A stretch of 64,000 nt of DNA from the NCBI RefSeq assembly GCF_002886255.1, contig NZ_KZ614149.1:744001-808000 (forward strand). Reading direction: 5' to 3'. Both the position numbers and the translations under genes were made by a program. Shown one piece after another: positions 51,417 through 59,293 of this stretch (position 1 is its first letter; each line of letters begins with the position of its first letter). The DNA is from Alteribacillus bidgolensis (GTDB lineage: Bacteria; Bacillota; Bacilli; Bacillales; Marinococcaceae). The notes beneath the pieces are model-generated. The model made no database searches, had not been told where the DNA came from, and saw nothing but the letters and a program-made list of their open reading frames with translations.

Positions 51417-52604
51417 ATGAAAAGAGATGCAAAAATAAGTAAAAGAATATTAATTTTAACCACATTGGCAATGGCTTTTTCTTTTACTGTCTGGGCATCA
51501 TTATCACCGCTTGCAACCGAATTCCAGGAAATGTACGGGCTGACGAATACAGAGAAAAGTATTTTAGTTGCGGTGCCAGTCTTGCTTGGATCGGTAATAA
51601 GAATACCTTTAGGAATTTTTACAGATAAGTATGGAGGCCGCAAAGTGTTTACCGGACTTCTGCTGTTTACCATCATCCCTCTAGTTGGGGTCAGCTTTTC
51701 TTCCTCTTACTTTATGTTATTATTTTGGGCTTTCTTTTTAGGAGTGTCTGGAGCTTCCTTTGCAGTGTCTATAGCTTTTGTGTCAAAGTGGACACCGAAA
51801 GAAAAACAGGGAACCGCTCTTGGTATTAACGGCATGGGAAATATCGGAACAGCAGCTGCCAGCTTTTCTTTACCTGCAGCAGCAGCTTTACTCGGTATTC
51901 AGGGAGCTTTTTGGATGTTGATGCTTCCAATAGTCATAATGAGTATTCTTATATGGTTTTGGACGCCGGAAACACCAAAAACCGGAGAGACAAACACGAT
52001 ATTAGGTTCTTTGGAAGTGTTGAAATATAAAAACAGCTGGGTTCTTTCATTATTTTATTTTGTTACATTTGGAGCTTTTGTAGCTTTTGGGATTTATCTG
52101 CCTACTTTGCTAATGGACTTATACAATATAACAGCCGTTGACGCAGGGGTAAGAGCAGGCGGATTTGTTGTGCTTGCCACACTGGCTCGGCCGCTTGGCG
52201 GAAATTTAGCAGACAAATTAGGGGCAGGCAAGATATTAACCATCGTATTTCTTGGAATCATTGCCGGCGCTCTTGGAATAAGTTTTAGCATGACGAGTCT
52301 TGTCGTTATGACCATTCCTTGTTTGCTGGTAGCTTTTATGACAGGAATTGGGAATGGCGCAGTGTTTAAGCTTGTCCCGCAGTTGTTCCCTAAGGCAACT
52401 GGTGCCGTTACTGGGATCGTCGGGGCAGCTGGTGGCTTAGGAGGTTTTTTTCCTCCAATTTTACTTGGTACCGTGAAAGATTTTACAGGTAGTTATGTAT
52501 GGGGGTTCATTTTTCTATCTATTGTCGCTTTTACTTGTTTCATTATAAATAAAACATATTATGATCGAAATAAAAAATTAAACATAAAAGCAGCTCGGAC
52601 CTAA
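51417..52604 (+). CDS. narK: Nitrate/nitrite transporter NarK
   Basis: A 395-residue MFS protein with 12 helices of the nitrate/nitrite porter family. The nitrate signature GINGMGNIGTAAASF lies near residues 137-151, with a second glycine-rich copy TGIGNGAVFKLVPQLFP and GAAGGLGGFFPPI in the second half. FTDKYGGRK is the MFS loop 2-3 motif. It would bring in nitrate and/or export nitrite. Control by an Fnr promoter and position after the molybdoenzyme operon link it to anaerobic nitrate respiration. Confidence 0.93.
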   Translation: MKRDAKISKRILILTTLAMAFSFTVWASLSPLATEFQEMYGLTNTEKSILVAVPVLLGSVIRIPLGIFTDKYGGRKVFTGLLLFTIIPLVGVSFSSSYFMLLFWAFFLGVSGASFAVSIAFVSKWTPKEKQGTALGINGMGNIGTAAASFSLPAAAALLGIQGAFWMLMLPIVIMSILIWFWTPETPKTGETNTILGSLEVLKYKNSWVLSLFYFVTFGAFVAFGIYLPTLLMDLYNITAVDAGVRAGGFVVLATLARPLGGNLADKLGAGKILTIVFLGIIAGALGISFSMTSLVVMTIPCLLVAFMTGIGNGAVFKLVPQLFPKATGAVTGIVGAAGGLGGFFPPILLGTVKDFTGSYVWGFIFLSIVAFTCFIINKTYYDRNKKLNIKAART

Positions 52605-52610
52605 TAAATA

Positions 52611-52803
52611 TCGTGAGGCTGTCTCAAAAGGTTAGTATAAGGAAAATCATCTAGCAGCTGGGATAGGCGAGACTCCTGCTGGGAAATAGGGCAGTGTGAA
52701 GCCCCCTCAGTGAAGGGTTTACTCACGAGGAGGCTAAACCGCCGCCCTTGTGCCCTAAGGGTGAAAGCGAGTATATTCCAGTTGCGTTTGCTGAGAACTG
52801 ACT
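52611..52803 (+). repeat. Interspersed repeat family B, copy 3
   Basis: Begins GAGGCTGTCTCAAAAGGTTA, contains GAGACTCCTGCTGGGAAATA, GTGAAGGGTTTACTCACGAG and ends GTATATTCCAGTTGCGTTTG. Highly similar to the copy at 25901. The 378-base interval 52605-52982 holds this repeat and no gene; the second fnr follows. Confidence 0.85.
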
Positions 52804-52982
52804 TATGGGAAAGCTCCCTTTCCAAGCAGAATGTATACGTTCCATTGTCAGATATACGGCAGACTTTCTCTCATTCATTTACAGACGATACTGCATTATG
52901 TACTATAAAATTAGTTATTTCAACTATTGATAATAGAAAAAAGAAATTGTTTTAACAACGTTTTATAAAGAGAGGGTAATAC

Positions 52983-53693
52983 ATGCCTAAAAAGAAACTT
53001 AAGCTCAACCGTTTCTTTGCCCAGTTAACCGACGAGAACAAAGAGCTGCTGCTAGCCAATGGGACAAGTCAAATAGTAAAGTCTAAGAAAGTGTTATTTA
53101 CAGAGGGAGAAGACCCTGAATATGTATATTTAATACGTTCTGGTATTGTCCGTTTAAGCAAAATGACGGTAGAGGGAAAAGAATTTTCTGTCCACCTTAA
53201 ACAAAAAGATGAATTAGTCGGAGAAGTAGGCTTATTTAATGAAATGGCTATTAGCGTTACAGCGACAGTAGAAGAAGAGGCTGAGTTAATACGATTTGAC
53301 CGGAAGACCTTAGAAAAAATATTTAGAGAGAATGGGGATATTGCTGTGGCATTTATGAAATGGTTTGCCAGCCACACGCAGTCGACTCAATCTAAATTCC
53401 GTGATTTACTGCTTTGCGGCAAAAAAGGAGGGTTGTATTCCACATTAATCCGTTTTGGTAATTCTTATGGAGTAGAGCATGACCATGGTACTTTTATTGA
53501 AGTAGAGCTGACGAATCAAGATCTAGCAAATTATATAGGGACAACCAGAGAAGGTGTCAATCGGATGATGAATGAATTAAAAAAAGAAAGGGTTATTGAT
53601 TACGAAGATAATCATATTTTACTGCTTGATATTGCTTATTTAAAAGATTATTTACAGTGCGGGGAGTGTCCTGTAGAAATCTGCACAATATAA
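52983..53693 (+). CDS. Fnr-like regulator (copy 2)
   Basis: A 236-residue Crp/Fnr regulator paralogous to the one at 45059. The recognition segment IGTTREGVNRMMNELKK is almost the same as in copy 1, so it may bind the same boxes. The C-terminus has CGECPVEIC, a three-cysteine cluster like that of B. subtilis Fnr. The upstream region shows no Fnr box; a family B repeat lies just ahead. It has a GAGAGGG site before its ATG. Confidence 0.9.
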   Translation: MPKKKLKLNRFFAQLTDENKELLLANGTSQIVKSKKVLFTEGEDPEYVYLIRSGIVRLSKMTVEGKEFSVHLKQKDELVGEVGLFNEMAISVTATVEEEAELIRFDRKTLEKIFRENGDIAVAFMKWFASHTQSTQSKFRDLLLCGKKGGLYSTLIRFGNSYGVEHDHGTFIEVELTNQDLANYIGTTREGVNRMMNELKKERVIDYEDNHILLLDIAYLKDYLQCGECPVEICTI

Positions 53694-53700
53694 ATCAGAA

Positions 53701-53740
53701 AAGCTAGATGAGCGAATCATTTAGCTTCTCCTTTTCTTTT
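53701..53740. terminator. Convergent terminator
   Basis: AAGCTAGATGA pairs with TCATTTAGCTT (one mismatch) and is followed by a T-rich run. It separates fnr copy 2 and the converging 184-residue gene. Confidence 0.7.
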
Positions 53741-54294
53741 TAGATAAACTCACCGGTTGCTTCCACATGAAGAAACTTTCCGTTCACTCTTTTTTCACCC
53801 AATGCAGTTAATAAAGTACAATAGGTTATTATACACTCGCTATTAACAAATGTTTCTTGATAATCTAGTAAAATTCCCCGCCAAGCACCTGCTTTGCTCT
53901 TTACTTCCACTTTCTGACCTTTCATCGATTTATACTTCGCATGTAAAAGAAAGGCCTTCCAATTTTTCCATTCGTGAAATAAATACGCTTTTTGTCCATT
54001 TTCTAAATACCCCATGAACGCTTTCGTATCATCCATATCAGCTTGAAGATGGTGAGCCAATAGAAATATTGCTTCTCTAATCAGCTGATAGTCATTCATA
54101 GAAAGGTTTTCAGAGAAAGTAATGGTGATTTTTGAGAAAGCAGAAATGATATTCCCTGTTACTTCTGTATTGGTGGATTCTAGTATACTTTTTAAGACAT
54201 AGTTCTGTTTATTTTTATAAAAATGTGCATCATAAAACGCATTGTCAATCTCTTTTATCCCTTTATTTGGAAAGGTGAGGGCAACTTCAAGCAT
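53740..54294 (-). CDS. Hypothetical protein under Fnr control, 184 residues
   Basis: Not recognised. The start is firm (AAGGAGGTTAACT before ATG), and the promoter has a perfect Fnr box in class II position, so it is an anaerobically induced gene. The product is soluble. Residues 1-110 look helical/mixed (YDAHFYKNKQNYVLKSILES; EAIFLLAHHLQADMDDTKAF). Residues from about 122 (KGQKVEVKSKAGAWRGILLD) look like a small beta barrel of the SH3/KOW kind. There are few cysteines and no cofactor motif. A chaperone or accessory factor for the respiratory module is one possibility. Confidence 0.75.
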   Translation of the reverse strand: MLEVALTFPNKGIKEIDNAFYDAHFYKNKQNYVLKSILESTNTEVTGNIISAFSKITITFSENLSMNDYQLIREAIFLLAHHLQADMDDTKAFMGYLENGQKAYLFHEWKNWKAFLLHAKYKSMKGQKVEVKSKAGAWRGILLDYQETFVNSECIITYCTLLTALGEKRVNGKFLHVEATGEFI

Positions 54295-54326
54295 AGTTAA
54301 CCTCCTTAACTGTTTAATTTAACAAA

Positions 54327-54369
54327 AGTCTAACAACAAATATTGATTCTATCTGTGATTTGCATCACA
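54327..54369 (-). promoter_or_regulatory. Fnr-dependent promoter of the 184-residue gene
   Basis: The perfect Fnr box TGTGATTTGCATCACA (54354-54369) and the minus-strand -10 TAGACT (54327-54332) have centres 32.0 bp apart. The transcript should start near 54320, 26 bases before the ATG. Confidence 0.87.
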
Positions 54370-54548
54370 AAAGATTCTGGCAAGAGTGCTTGCATTCATT
54401 TGAAAAACATGGTAAAGTGAATTTACTTAAGTTTGTTCATGCTTCTTAAAGTTAGAAAAAGGGATAACCTATTTCGTCTTACCGCAGAGTAGAACAAGAT
54501 TTAAGAATAAATGTTGTGTGTTTTAAACGCACAAGGAGGAAATGGAAC

Positions 54549-54746
54549 ATGGAACAAGGTACAGTAAAATGGTTTAATGCAGAAAAAGGATTTGGATTTA
54601 TTGAACGTGAAGGTGCTGACGATGTATTCGTACACTTCTCTGCTATTCAAGACGAAGGGTTTAAAACTTTAGAAGAAGGACAAAGCGTTTCTTTTGACAT
54701 TGTGGACGGTCAACGCGGACCACAAGCAGCTAACGTACAAAAATAA
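54549..54746 (+). CDS. Cold shock protein (CspA family)
   Basis: A 65-residue single OB-fold RNA chaperone. RNP1 (KGFGFIER) and RNP2 (VFVHFSAI) are intact, starting MEQGTVKWFNAEKGFGF. The ATG at 54549 is chosen because AAGGAGGAA lies upstream; the longer in-frame start is rejected. The leader contains a GTGTGTTTTAAACGCAC hairpin covering the region before the Shine-Dalgarno, consistent with post-transcriptional cold regulation. A terminator follows. Confidence 0.95.
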   Translation: MEQGTVKWFNAEKGFGFIEREGADDVFVHFSAIQDEGFKTLEEGQSVSFDIVDGQRGPQAANVQK

Positions 54747-54785
54747 TACACCCAAGCATATATATTTGAACATCTGCACGGATAC

Positions 54786-54820
54786 AAACCACCAAAACTT
54801 TATTTGGTGGTTTTATTTTT
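54786..54820 (+). terminator. Terminator of the csp gene
   Basis: AAACCACCAAA and TTTGGTGGTTT pair around ACTTTA and are followed by TATTTTT. Confidence 0.9.
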
Positions 54821-54870
54821 GAATACCACTTTAGAGTCTGCTGAAAAATGAGACAAAGAGTGAAATTAGA

Positions 54871-54899
54871 TTGACAATGATAGAAATTTATTCTAGTCT
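54871..54899 (+). promoter_or_regulatory. Probable promoter of the cobalamin operon
   Basis: TTGACA, a 17-base spacer and a weak -10 TAGTCT lie about 50 bases upstream of the riboswitch. An alternative -10 (TATAGACTATATTTAT region) lies further right. Confidence 0.45.
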
Positions 54900-54944
54900 G
54901 TTTTTTATAGACTATATTTATAACCATAAAAAACTGCATATTGG

Positions 54945-55130
54945 AAAAAGGTGAAAACAGCCTATGAAACTGTTTTCTTAATAGGGAAGTCCGGTGAAAA
55001 ACCGGCGCGGTCCCGCCACTGTAACTGGGTTGTCTGCTTGCTAAACCACTTTCGGCGTCATAAACCGGGGGGAAGGATAAGCTGATGAATACCAGGAGCC
55101 AGGAGACCTGCCTTTTTCAACAACACCGTT
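54945..55130 (+). ncRNA. Cobalamin (B12) riboswitch aptamer
   Basis: The conserved core is visible: AGTCCGGTGAAAAACCGGCG, then GCGGTCCCGCCACTGTAAC, and at the 3' side the B12 box AGCCAGGAGACCTGCC (55097-55112). Binding adenosylcobalamin would favour the terminator at 55220 and shut off the corrin operon. Spacing between core and B12 box is normal. Confidence 0.95.
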
Positions 55131-55219
55131 TAACCTACGGGCCATAGGGAGGTGTTAAAGTGCGTGGGTTTTCACTGCTCTGTTTGACCGCAGGAGCAAC
55201 CTATTAATCTCGTGAATAC

Positions 55220-55264
55220 TAAGCATCTTTAACATTCTCCATGAATGTTAAAGATGCTTTTTTA
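55220..55264 (+). terminator. Riboswitch-controlled terminator
   Basis: AAGCATCTTTAACATTC and GAATGTTAAAGATGCTT form a 17-bp perfect stem followed by T-run, 45 bases before cbiH60. AACACC and GGTGTT between aptamer and terminator may form the competing fold. Confidence 0.9.
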
Positions 55265-55309
55265 TGTTTCATAAACTTTCACTAATTCTAAAATGAAAGG
55301 ATGATATGT

Positions 55310-56929
55310 ATGACAGCCGGAAAGATATTCGTAGTTGGCTTTGGTCCAGGTGATGAAGCCCATATGACACACCGGGCAAAAGAAGCAATTGTAGACTCTG
55401 ATAGTGTCATTGGCTACAAAACGTATATGGATCTTGTCAGCCACTTAATACAAGGGAAAGAGTTAGTGCGGACAGGGATGACAGAAGAAGTAAGCAGAGC
55501 CCAAGAAGCTGTCAAGCAAGCCGAAAACGGAAAAAAAGTCTCGGTTATATCGAGTGGAGATGCTGGGTTATACGGGATGGCTGGTCTTGTTTACGAAGTG
55601 TTAATTGAAAAAGGCTGGAAAGAGGATGAAGGGATTAGTGTCGAAATTATACCTGGTGTTTCAGCAATTAATTCTTGTGCTTCCCTTCTAGGTGCTCCGG
55701 TGATGCATGATGCTTGTACTATCAGCCTCAGCGACCACCTAACTCCTTGGGAACTCATTATGACAAGAGTAGAAGCAGCAGCAAAAGCGGATTTTATTAT
55801 CGCTCTTTATAATCCGAAAAGCGGTAAACGAACACGCCAAATAGAAGAAACGCAGCGGATTTTATTAGAACACCGTGACCCGAAAACGCCAGTAGGCCTT
55901 GTGAAAAGCGCTTTTCGAGAAAGACAGCATATTGTTATGACGGACCTTGAACATATGCTTGAGTATGAAATTGGAATGCTGACGACGGTCATTATCGGAA
56001 ATAATTCTACATTTTACTATGATGGAAAAATGATCACTCCGCGAGGATATCAACGGAAATATACATTAGGAGAAGAAAAACAGCCTTTAAAGCCAGCTCA
56101 GCGCTTGAAACGTGAAGCGGAACCTTGGGCGATGCATGGCGGAAAAGACGAGGAAGCTAATTCATCCGTATCACCAAAAAAACTAACGTCCCTGAACTCA
56201 GTTGAACTAGCTGAGGAAGCCCTTTCCGCTGTAATGGGGAAAGCTCCTGAAAAGCCCGCAAATGAAAGTCCTATTTTTAAACAAACGGCTGTTTTTGAAT
56301 TTGCTGTTTCTCCAGGCGTATGGAATAAAAAAGTGAATGCAAAGCAGCTTGCTTTCTTAGCAGAGGTAATTGGTGAAAAGGGGGAAGTTTCCTATACAAC
56401 CAGCCACTATTTACAGGTGTCTCTAGAAACGGATGAGCCGCAGACGATTACAAGAAAGCTTGAGCAGGACGGGTGGCTGATTTCTCCTGTTGGAGATGTC
56501 ATACATGTGAAAGCATGTGATTTTTGTGACGGTGAAAAGAAAGACGGTATCCCATATGCAGAAGAATTACAAGAAAAATTGGGAGGTTTAAAAGTTCCAA
56601 AGGTAATGAATATAGGATTTAATGGCTGCGGAATGGCATGTTATGGTGCGGTCACAGATGATATTGGGATCATTTACCGAAGAGGTGCGTTTGACTTATT
56701 TCTAGGCGCAAAAACAACCGGACGAAATGCTCATACCGGCCAGCCCGTAGCAGAAGGTCTTTCACCAGATAAACTAGTGGAAACGATGGTAAACGTCATT
56801 GAAGAATACAGAGAAAAAGGGCTGCCAAACGAAAGGTTTCACAAGTTTTTTAAACGTATACAAAATATTCAAGGTTTCCAATATCAAAAGATGCCGGAAC
56901 CTGTAAAAGTGGACAATCCATGCGAATAG
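55310..56929 (+). CDS. cbiH60: Cobalt-factor III methyltransferase CbiH60 (C17 methylation, ring contraction) with Fe-S domain
   Basis: A 539-residue fusion. Residues 1-250 are a CobJ/CbiH SAM methyltransferase (FVVGFGPGDEAHMT-like start, SSGDAGLYGMAGL, IIALYNPKSGKR). After a linker, about 320-525 form a nitrite/sulfite-reductase-like domain with cysteines in KACDFCDG and NGCGMACYG that can hold a [4Fe-4S] cluster. The same architecture in B. megaterium, CbiH60, carries out C17 methylation and ring contraction in the anaerobic B12 route. The ATG at 55310 follows AAAGGATGAT. It is first in the operon behind the riboswitch. Confidence 0.93.
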   Translation: MTAGKIFVVGFGPGDEAHMTHRAKEAIVDSDSVIGYKTYMDLVSHLIQGKELVRTGMTEEVSRAQEAVKQAENGKKVSVISSGDAGLYGMAGLVYEVLIEKGWKEDEGISVEIIPGVSAINSCASLLGAPVMHDACTISLSDHLTPWELIMTRVEAAAKADFIIALYNPKSGKRTRQIEETQRILLEHRDPKTPVGLVKSAFRERQHIVMTDLEHMLEYEIGMLTTVIIGNNSTFYYDGKMITPRGYQRKYTLGEEKQPLKPAQRLKREAEPWAMHGGKDEEANSSVSPKKLTSLNSVELAEEALSAVMGKAPEKPANESPIFKQTAVFEFAVSPGVWNKKVNAKQLAFLAEVIGEKGEVSYTTSHYLQVSLETDEPQTITRKLEQDGWLISPVGDVIHVKACDFCDGEKKDGIPYAEELQEKLGGLKVPKVMNIGFNGCGMACYGAVTDDIGIIYRRGAFDLFLGAKTTGRNAHTGQPVAEGLSPDKLVETMVNVIEEYREKGLPNERFHKFFKRIQNIQGFQYQKMPEPVKVDNPCE

Positions 56930-56942
56930 AGGGAGGAAGCTA

Positions 56943-57845
56943 ATGAAGGCTGTACTTTTTATTGGCCACGGAAGCCGTAAACGAGAAGGAAACGAGAATA
57001 TATTATCGTTTGTAGAGAAAGTAAAACAGACCATAGACGTACCAATTGTTGAAACGGGGTTTCTAGAGTTTGCAGCGCCAACGATATCAGATGGCATTGA
57101 CGCGTGTGTTAAACGAGGAGCTGACAATGTTGCATTGGTTCCTATTATGTTTTTCCCGGCAGGACATTCCAAAATTCATATCCCTCATGCAATGGATGAA
57201 GCGAAAGAAAAGTATCCAAACGTTCGTTTTACATACGGACGGCCAATTGGAATTCACCCAGAAATGGTAAATATTTTACAGGAGAAGTTAGCAGATGAAA
57301 CCATGCTGCCAGAGGAAGGAGACGCAGACACCGCCGTACTTCTTGTCGGACGAGGCAGCAGTGATGCAGATGCTAATAGTGAATTGTTTAAGCTTTCCCG
57401 GCTGCTTACCGAAAAATTGGATCATCAGGTAGTGGAAATCTCTTATATCGGTGTTACTAAACCAACAGTAGAAGAAGGGGTGAACCGGCTTTCGCGGCTT
57501 GGAGCGAAGAGAATAATCATGGTTCCGTACTTTTTCTTCAGCGGTATTTTAGTAGATCGAATGGATGAGAAACTATCAGCTTTTGAAACCGAATATCCAG
57601 GTTTAGATTTTTCTATGACGAAACCAATTGGCTTTCATCCGCGGCTTGAAATCATTTTGGAAGAAAGAGCAAAAGAAGCACTTCAAGGAAATGCGAGCTT
57701 AAATTGTGACATGTGTCAATACAGACTGTTTGCTGTAGAACATATGGGAATTGATCATCACCATCATCATGATCACGATCATCCTCATAGTCATAACGAG
57801 GACAAAGAAGAAGCAGTTCAAACGGTGAAAGGAGAACGGCCATGA
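56943..57845 (+). CDS. cbiX: Sirohydrochlorin cobaltochelatase CbiX (long form)
   Basis: A 300-residue chelatase that inserts cobalt into sirohydrochlorin, the entry step to anaerobic cobalamin. Two CbiX half-domains are seen: FIGHGSRKREGNENI at the N-terminus, with VPIMFFPAGHSKIHIP, and VGRGSSDADANSEL with VPYFFFSGILVDRM. The C-terminal tail holds LNCDMCQYR and a histidine-rich stretch (HHHHHDHDHPHSH), as in the B. megaterium long CbiX, where a redox cluster and metal storage are proposed. Four-base overlap with cbiJ. Confidence 0.94.
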   Translation: MKAVLFIGHGSRKREGNENILSFVEKVKQTIDVPIVETGFLEFAAPTISDGIDACVKRGADNVALVPIMFFPAGHSKIHIPHAMDEAKEKYPNVRFTYGRPIGIHPEMVNILQEKLADETMLPEEGDADTAVLLVGRGSSDADANSELFKLSRLLTEKLDHQVVEISYIGVTKPTVEEGVNRLSRLGAKRIIMVPYFFFSGILVDRMDEKLSAFETEYPGLDFSMTKPIGFHPRLEIILEERAKEALQGNASLNCDMCQYRLFAVEHMGIDHHHHHDHDHPHSHNEDKEEAVQTVKGERP

Positions 57846-58618
57846 TATTTATGCTCGCAGGCACAAGTGATGCAAAAGAATTGGCTGAAAAGATAAATCA
57901 AGATGGGCACTCCCTTTTAGCATCGGTTGTAACAGACGAAGCTGCTGAAAAACTGGAAGCAAGCGGGATTAACACTAGAACTGGACGGTTATCGGCAGAT
58001 CAAATGACGTCAGTGTTAAAAGAAAAAATGGCCAGAGTAGTAGTTGATGCGTCTCACCCGTTTGCAGAAGAAGCTTCCCGCCATGCGATACAATCTGCCG
58101 AAGAAGCTGGAATTCCATATATTCGCTATGAGCGAAGTTCGATTCATACCTACGATAAAAAAGTAAACAAAGTAGATTCTTATGAAGAAGCAGCCAAGAA
58201 AGCTGCTGAAAAGGGCGGCACGGTTTTTCTGACAACAGGAAGCAAAACATTAAGAGTTTTTGCCGAAAAACTTGTGAAAGATGAAAACGTAAGAATGATC
58301 TGCCGGATGCTTCCGCGCTTAGAAAATATGGAAAAGTGTAAAGAGCTTGGTATAGCTCAAAAAGATATTGTGGCGATGCAAGGCCCTTTTTCAAAAGAAC
58401 TTAATCATGCTCTGTACAAGCAGTTTGGCGTTGATGTTGTCGTTACAAAAGAAAGTGGTAAACAAGGTTCGTTTGATGAAAAAGTAACCGCAGCACTTGA
58501 CCTTGGTTTAGAAGTGATTTTAATTAAAAGACCTGATGTAGATTATGAAAAAGTGACAGATCACCCTGAGGAAGTACTCGATTATCTTCGAGGTTTACTA
58601 ATAAAGGAGGAGCAGTAA
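57842..58618 (+). CDS. cbiJ: Cobalt-precorrin-6A reductase CbiJ
   Basis: A 258-residue enzyme reducing a double bond in cobalt-precorrin-6A with NAD(P)H. It starts MIFMLAGTSDAKELAEKI, with DASHPFAEEASRHA (about residue 62), FLTTGSKTL (about 130) and VVTKESGKQGSFDEKV (about 200), all typical of CobK/CbiJ. ATGA overlap with cbiX and direct junction with cbiC. Confidence 0.94.
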   Translation: MIFMLAGTSDAKELAEKINQDGHSLLASVVTDEAAEKLEASGINTRTGRLSADQMTSVLKEKMARVVVDASHPFAEEASRHAIQSAEEAGIPYIRYERSSIHTYDKKVNKVDSYEEAAKKAAEKGGTVFLTTGSKTLRVFAEKLVKDENVRMICRMLPRLENMEKCKELGIAQKDIVAMQGPFSKELNHALYKQFGVDVVVTKESGKQGSFDEKVTAALDLGLEVILIKRPDVDYEKVTDHPEEVLDYLRGLLIKEEQ

Positions 58619-59293
58619 ATGGATTTTTCAACCGAATTTAAACCATTAACGGTGCAGCCAACTGAAATTGAAGGAAAAAGCTTTGAAATGATTACCGAAG
58701 AAATCGGAGAACACTCTTTTACAAAAGAGCAATATCCTGTAGTTCAGCGTATCATCCATGCTTCCGCTGATTTTGAATTAGGAAGAAGTGTACAATTCCA
58801 CCCTGATGCTGTACGAGCAGGCGTCGCTGCAATCCGCTCAGGCAAAGGAATAGTGGCAGATGTACAAATGATACAAGCGGGGATCAGCAAACCGAAGCTG
58901 AAAAAGTTCGGCGGGGACGTTAATGTTTATATATCTGATCCAGACGTGATTGAAGAAGCGAAGCGTTTAAATACGACCCGTGCGATTGTCTCCACCCGAA
59001 AAGCGATCAAACAAGCGGATGGAGCCATATTTGCAATTGGAAATGCACCAACTGCTCTTTTGGAACTTATTCGTCTTGTAAAAAGCGGAGAAGCTAATCC
59101 CGGGCTGGTAATTGGAATGCCGGTGGGATTTGTATCCGCGCAAGAGTCGAAAGAAGAGCTAGCTAAATTGGACATTCCTCATATTACAAATTTGGGAAGA
59201 AAAGGCGGCAGCCCTGTAACCGTCGCTGCTGTAAATGCGCTTATCCGTATCGCAGAAGAACAGGTGGCTCATGAAGAAAAAATCAGCACCTAA
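58619..59293 (+). CDS. cbiC: Cobalt-precorrin-8 methylmutase CbiC
   Basis: A 224-residue enzyme moving the C11 methyl group to C12 to make cobyrinate. The catalytic histidine is in RIIHASADFE (about residue 43). DVQMIQAGIS, TRAIVSTRKA, FAIGNAPTALLELI and GMPVGFVSAQESK are family blocks. AAAGGAGGAGCAGTAA precedes its ATG. It overlaps cbiD by 23 bases. Confidence 0.95.
   Translation: MDFSTEFKPLTVQPTEIEGKSFEMITEEIGEHSFTKEQYPVVQRIIHASADFELGRSVQFHPDAVRAGVAAIRSGKGIVADVQMIQAGISKPKLKKFGGDVNVYISDPDVIEEAKRLNTTRAIVSTRKAIKQADGAIFAIGNAPTALLELIRLVKSGEANPGLVIGMPVGFVSAQESKEELAKLDIPHITNLGRKGGSPVTVAAVNALIRIAEEQVAHEEKIST

Noticed and set aside
54354..54396. The Fnr box at 54354 driving the cold shock gene rightward
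   Set aside because: A hexamer at the right distance (TGCATT) is weak and the csp start is about 150 bases away; the leftward -10 TAGACT fits better.
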